Positions 62,021-64,000 of a stretch of 64,000 bases of DNA are shown here, piece by piece. The position numbers and the translations under genes were made by a program. How positions within the stretch are numbered: position 1 is the first letter of the stretch; every line of letters starts with the position of its first letter. The notes beneath the pieces are model-generated. The model was not told where the DNA came from, made no database searches, and saw nothing but the letters and a program-made list of their open reading frames with translations. The DNA comes from Centroberyx gerrardi (taxonomy: Eukaryota; Chordata; Actinopteri; Beryciformes; Berycidae). The stretch covers positions 3,123,941-3,187,940 of the forward strand of contig NC_136005.1 of NCBI RefSeq assembly GCF_048128805.1. The letters are read 5' to 3'.

Positions 62021-62359
62021 AACATTTACTGCTACTGAAAGAAGGAGGAACCTGAGACAGATTACAATTATTTGTTACCTGGGCTTTTGCTATGAGAAAC
62101 TAGTCTAGCCCACTAACTACCTAGATCTAATAACTCATTTCCATGACTCAGAACCAGAAGGCCTGAGGCTGAGAAAGGCAAAATTGGTTCATTTTGTGTT
62201 TCCATTAGAAATAGAGCTAACCAGGCTAACATTATGTTTGTTGCTATGCTGCCCCCACTCCACTGGCTGGATGCTACTAATGTTATAAGCTGTTTGTCAA
62301 GCTAATGTGACACGTATGATGAGCAAGTATTAATTAGTAATTTGTGAAAAGATTTTGGG

Positions 62360-62640
62360 GGCGTCCTGGTGGATCAGTGTGTAAAAGGTTCATACCATGT
62401 AACAACAACGTCCGAGGTTTGAAACCGACCTGGGACGTTTGTCACATGTCACCCCCCTCTCTCTTTTCCTTTCACTATTCATAGTATTCCCATGATGTCA
62501 CATGCATTTTTGACAACTATGGTTATAATCACCTGTTCATTTATTACAGTCACCTGTTATTTTCCTACCAAGATGGTCATGTGTTGATGGAACAGATACT
62601 TAGAATAGACTATCGAATAAAGGCAAAAAAACTAAACAAA
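62360..62640 (+). mobile_element. tRNA-derived SINE
   Basis: Starts GGCGTCCTGGTGGATCAGTG (A box region), has a mutated B box GGTTTGAAACC, the GACCTGGGACGTTTGTCACATG body and a CT-rich stretch, and ends AATAAAGGCAAAAA. Fuller copy of the family seen at 24008-24150. Confidence 0.7.
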
Positions 62641-62809
62641 ATCCATGGCCATCAGTAATTGGTCAATATTGGTCTATTTTGATGTGACACAGCAAATTTA
62701 GGTTATTCATCTTTGCTCTTGCAGAGGGGGCTATTTTACTTAACTCTTATATAGTGTACTTTTAAAACTTTAACAGTTTTTTTCCAGTAAGCCAGACCTG
62801 TTATGGGGC

Positions 62810-62945
62810 AGCAGGTCTCATGTTTGCACAGACTGTCCCGTAACCAAAAGGTCACAGGTTCAAGCCCCACAGCAGGCCAGTGTGTCCATCATCAGCCTGT
62901 TGACAAGAAGACTGTGGACCACTGTGGATATGAACTTCAGCTTCA
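62810..62945 (+). mobile_element. tRNA-derived SINE fragment, second family
   Basis: Has GACTGTCCCGTAACCAAAAG, then GGTCACAGGTTCAAGCCCC, a good Pol III B box, and GTGTCCATCATCAGC. The 5' A box part (GGGGCAGCAGGTCTCATG) is recognisable. Confidence 0.6.
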
Positions 62946-64000
62946 TATCTAAAATTCATTCACACCTTCACTTCTAATGCTTTATCAACATAATTTCTCT
63001 CAACAGCCACTAGAGAGCGACCTTCATCTGTTTAGGAGGAACAGGGAAATGAGTCTCAATACAAAACTGACTGTGGATATTTATTAGTAACCAGGGCCCA
63101 GCGTGTCAAAATATTTTCTGGTTGGATTTTAGTAATTGGATTGGATTAAATCAGAAAATTGTGTATTTCAAAACTGATAAGTGAGGTTCTGATCATTCAT
63201 ATTGGGATTTGGATCGGCCAGTCCTACTTTTAGTCAAGGTTTGAATGCTGTTTCTGCATTTTTCAAAACTCAAAAGGCAGAGATTAGGATAGTTTTGATG
63301 CCAAAAATCAGAATAATCTTGATTCCACTGAAAGGCAGGATTCAGGATGGAAGGGCTTCATATAGAACCGAGAAATTGTGATGTGAATGTGAGGATGTGG
63401 GGAAAATACAGCCTGTACAGCTTGAATATTAATGTAAAATAGTATTTGATGTTAACATTTTATTAAATGAACAAAACCTTTCTAAACAAAGTCTCGTACC
63501 AGCTGCCACCGGGATCAACCAGCTGCTCTGGGATCCTTGAATTAATGAATAAAAATGGAAAGAGAATTGGGAAGTTTTGTTTTGAATTGTTTTTGCCATC
63601 CAATGAGACTTTGAATTTGCATAAAAGTAACATCCACATTGTCTTTTGCACTTTTTCACCTGGTCCACTCACTTTCTTGGTCTTTTTGGCCTAACAACAT
63701 GTTGTAACACTTTTTGTCCAACAGGTGGCAGGATAGATCTATTTAAAGGCTGCAAATCTGGATTCAGAATGATGCTGTCTGATAATGTTTTGAAAAACTG
63801 AAAAGATCAGTCTGGTCTCGGATTGCTAAACAGGGGATTTACCTCCTCTCTCTTCTCTCCTGGGTTAATTTCCGAAAATACCCACTAGGTATTTGCATAG
63901 GGCAGGAACGAAATCTCTGCTATCTTCAGCGTGTTTCTGTGGTGTACATGGTGGAAACTTCACAAGAAATGGAGCCAAAAAAAAATCTTTGTACAGTCGT

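Larger units (their letters stand above)
59586..64000. other. Upstream flank of the receptor gene
   Basis: No coding exon was recognised in 4.4 kb. It should contain the receptor promoter and 5' UTR near 59590-59700; the rest is repeat-rich: a TG run (59752-59776), a large palindrome (60366-60702), a fish repeat (about 61680-62020) and two SINEs (62360-62640, 62810-62940). ORFs of 60-110 codons here are within repeats or lack any family likeness. Confidence 0.5.

Overview
The window is nuclear DNA from a ray-finned fish, most likely a percomorph teleost. The evidence is four vertebrate multi-exon genes with fish-like divergence, short to medium introns, and abundant small DNA transposons and tRNA-derived SINEs of kinds typical of teleost genomes. 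All gene models were spliced by eye from GT-AG (and one AT-AC) signals, reading phase and protein-family knowledge; every model gives one uninterrupted reading frame.

Layout, left to right. (1) 1051-16193, plus strand: comp (thrombospondin-5), 19 coding exons, 746 aa, with a TATA box at 923 and an AATAAA at 16512. (2) 23453-35300, minus strand: crtc1, a CREB-regulated transcription coactivator, 14 coding exons, 610 aa. It is tail-to-tail with comp; the 6.9 kb between the two stop codons probably holds the crtc1 3' UTR plus several transposon remnants. (3) 38542-43392, minus strand: klhl26, a BTB-BACK-Kelch adaptor for cullin-3 ligase, 3 coding exons, 604 aa. (4) 46963-59585, minus strand: a type I cytokine receptor with signal peptide, WSDWS, five fibronectin-III-like domains, one membrane segment and box 1, 15 coding exons, 667 aa, best read as il12rb1. 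The order comp-crtc1-klhl26-(il12rb1) matches genes that lie close together on human 19p13.11, which supports orthology. The genes do not form a pathway; they are a conserved syntenic block. 59586-64000 shows no gene, only repeats.

The most notable points are: a U12-type AT-AC intron in crtc1 with matching donor, branch site and AC acceptor; a 15-nt tandem alternative acceptor in crtc1; a hAT-like non-autonomous element (one copy with a perfect 8-bp target duplication) that fills nearly all of one intron in crtc1 and one in the receptor gene; several elements bounded by TTAA, one nested in another; tyrosine motifs in the receptor tail and an in-frame (AAG)n poly-lysine tract in its ectodomain; and loss of the RGD motif in comp. 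I saw no evidence of a wholly new biological system.
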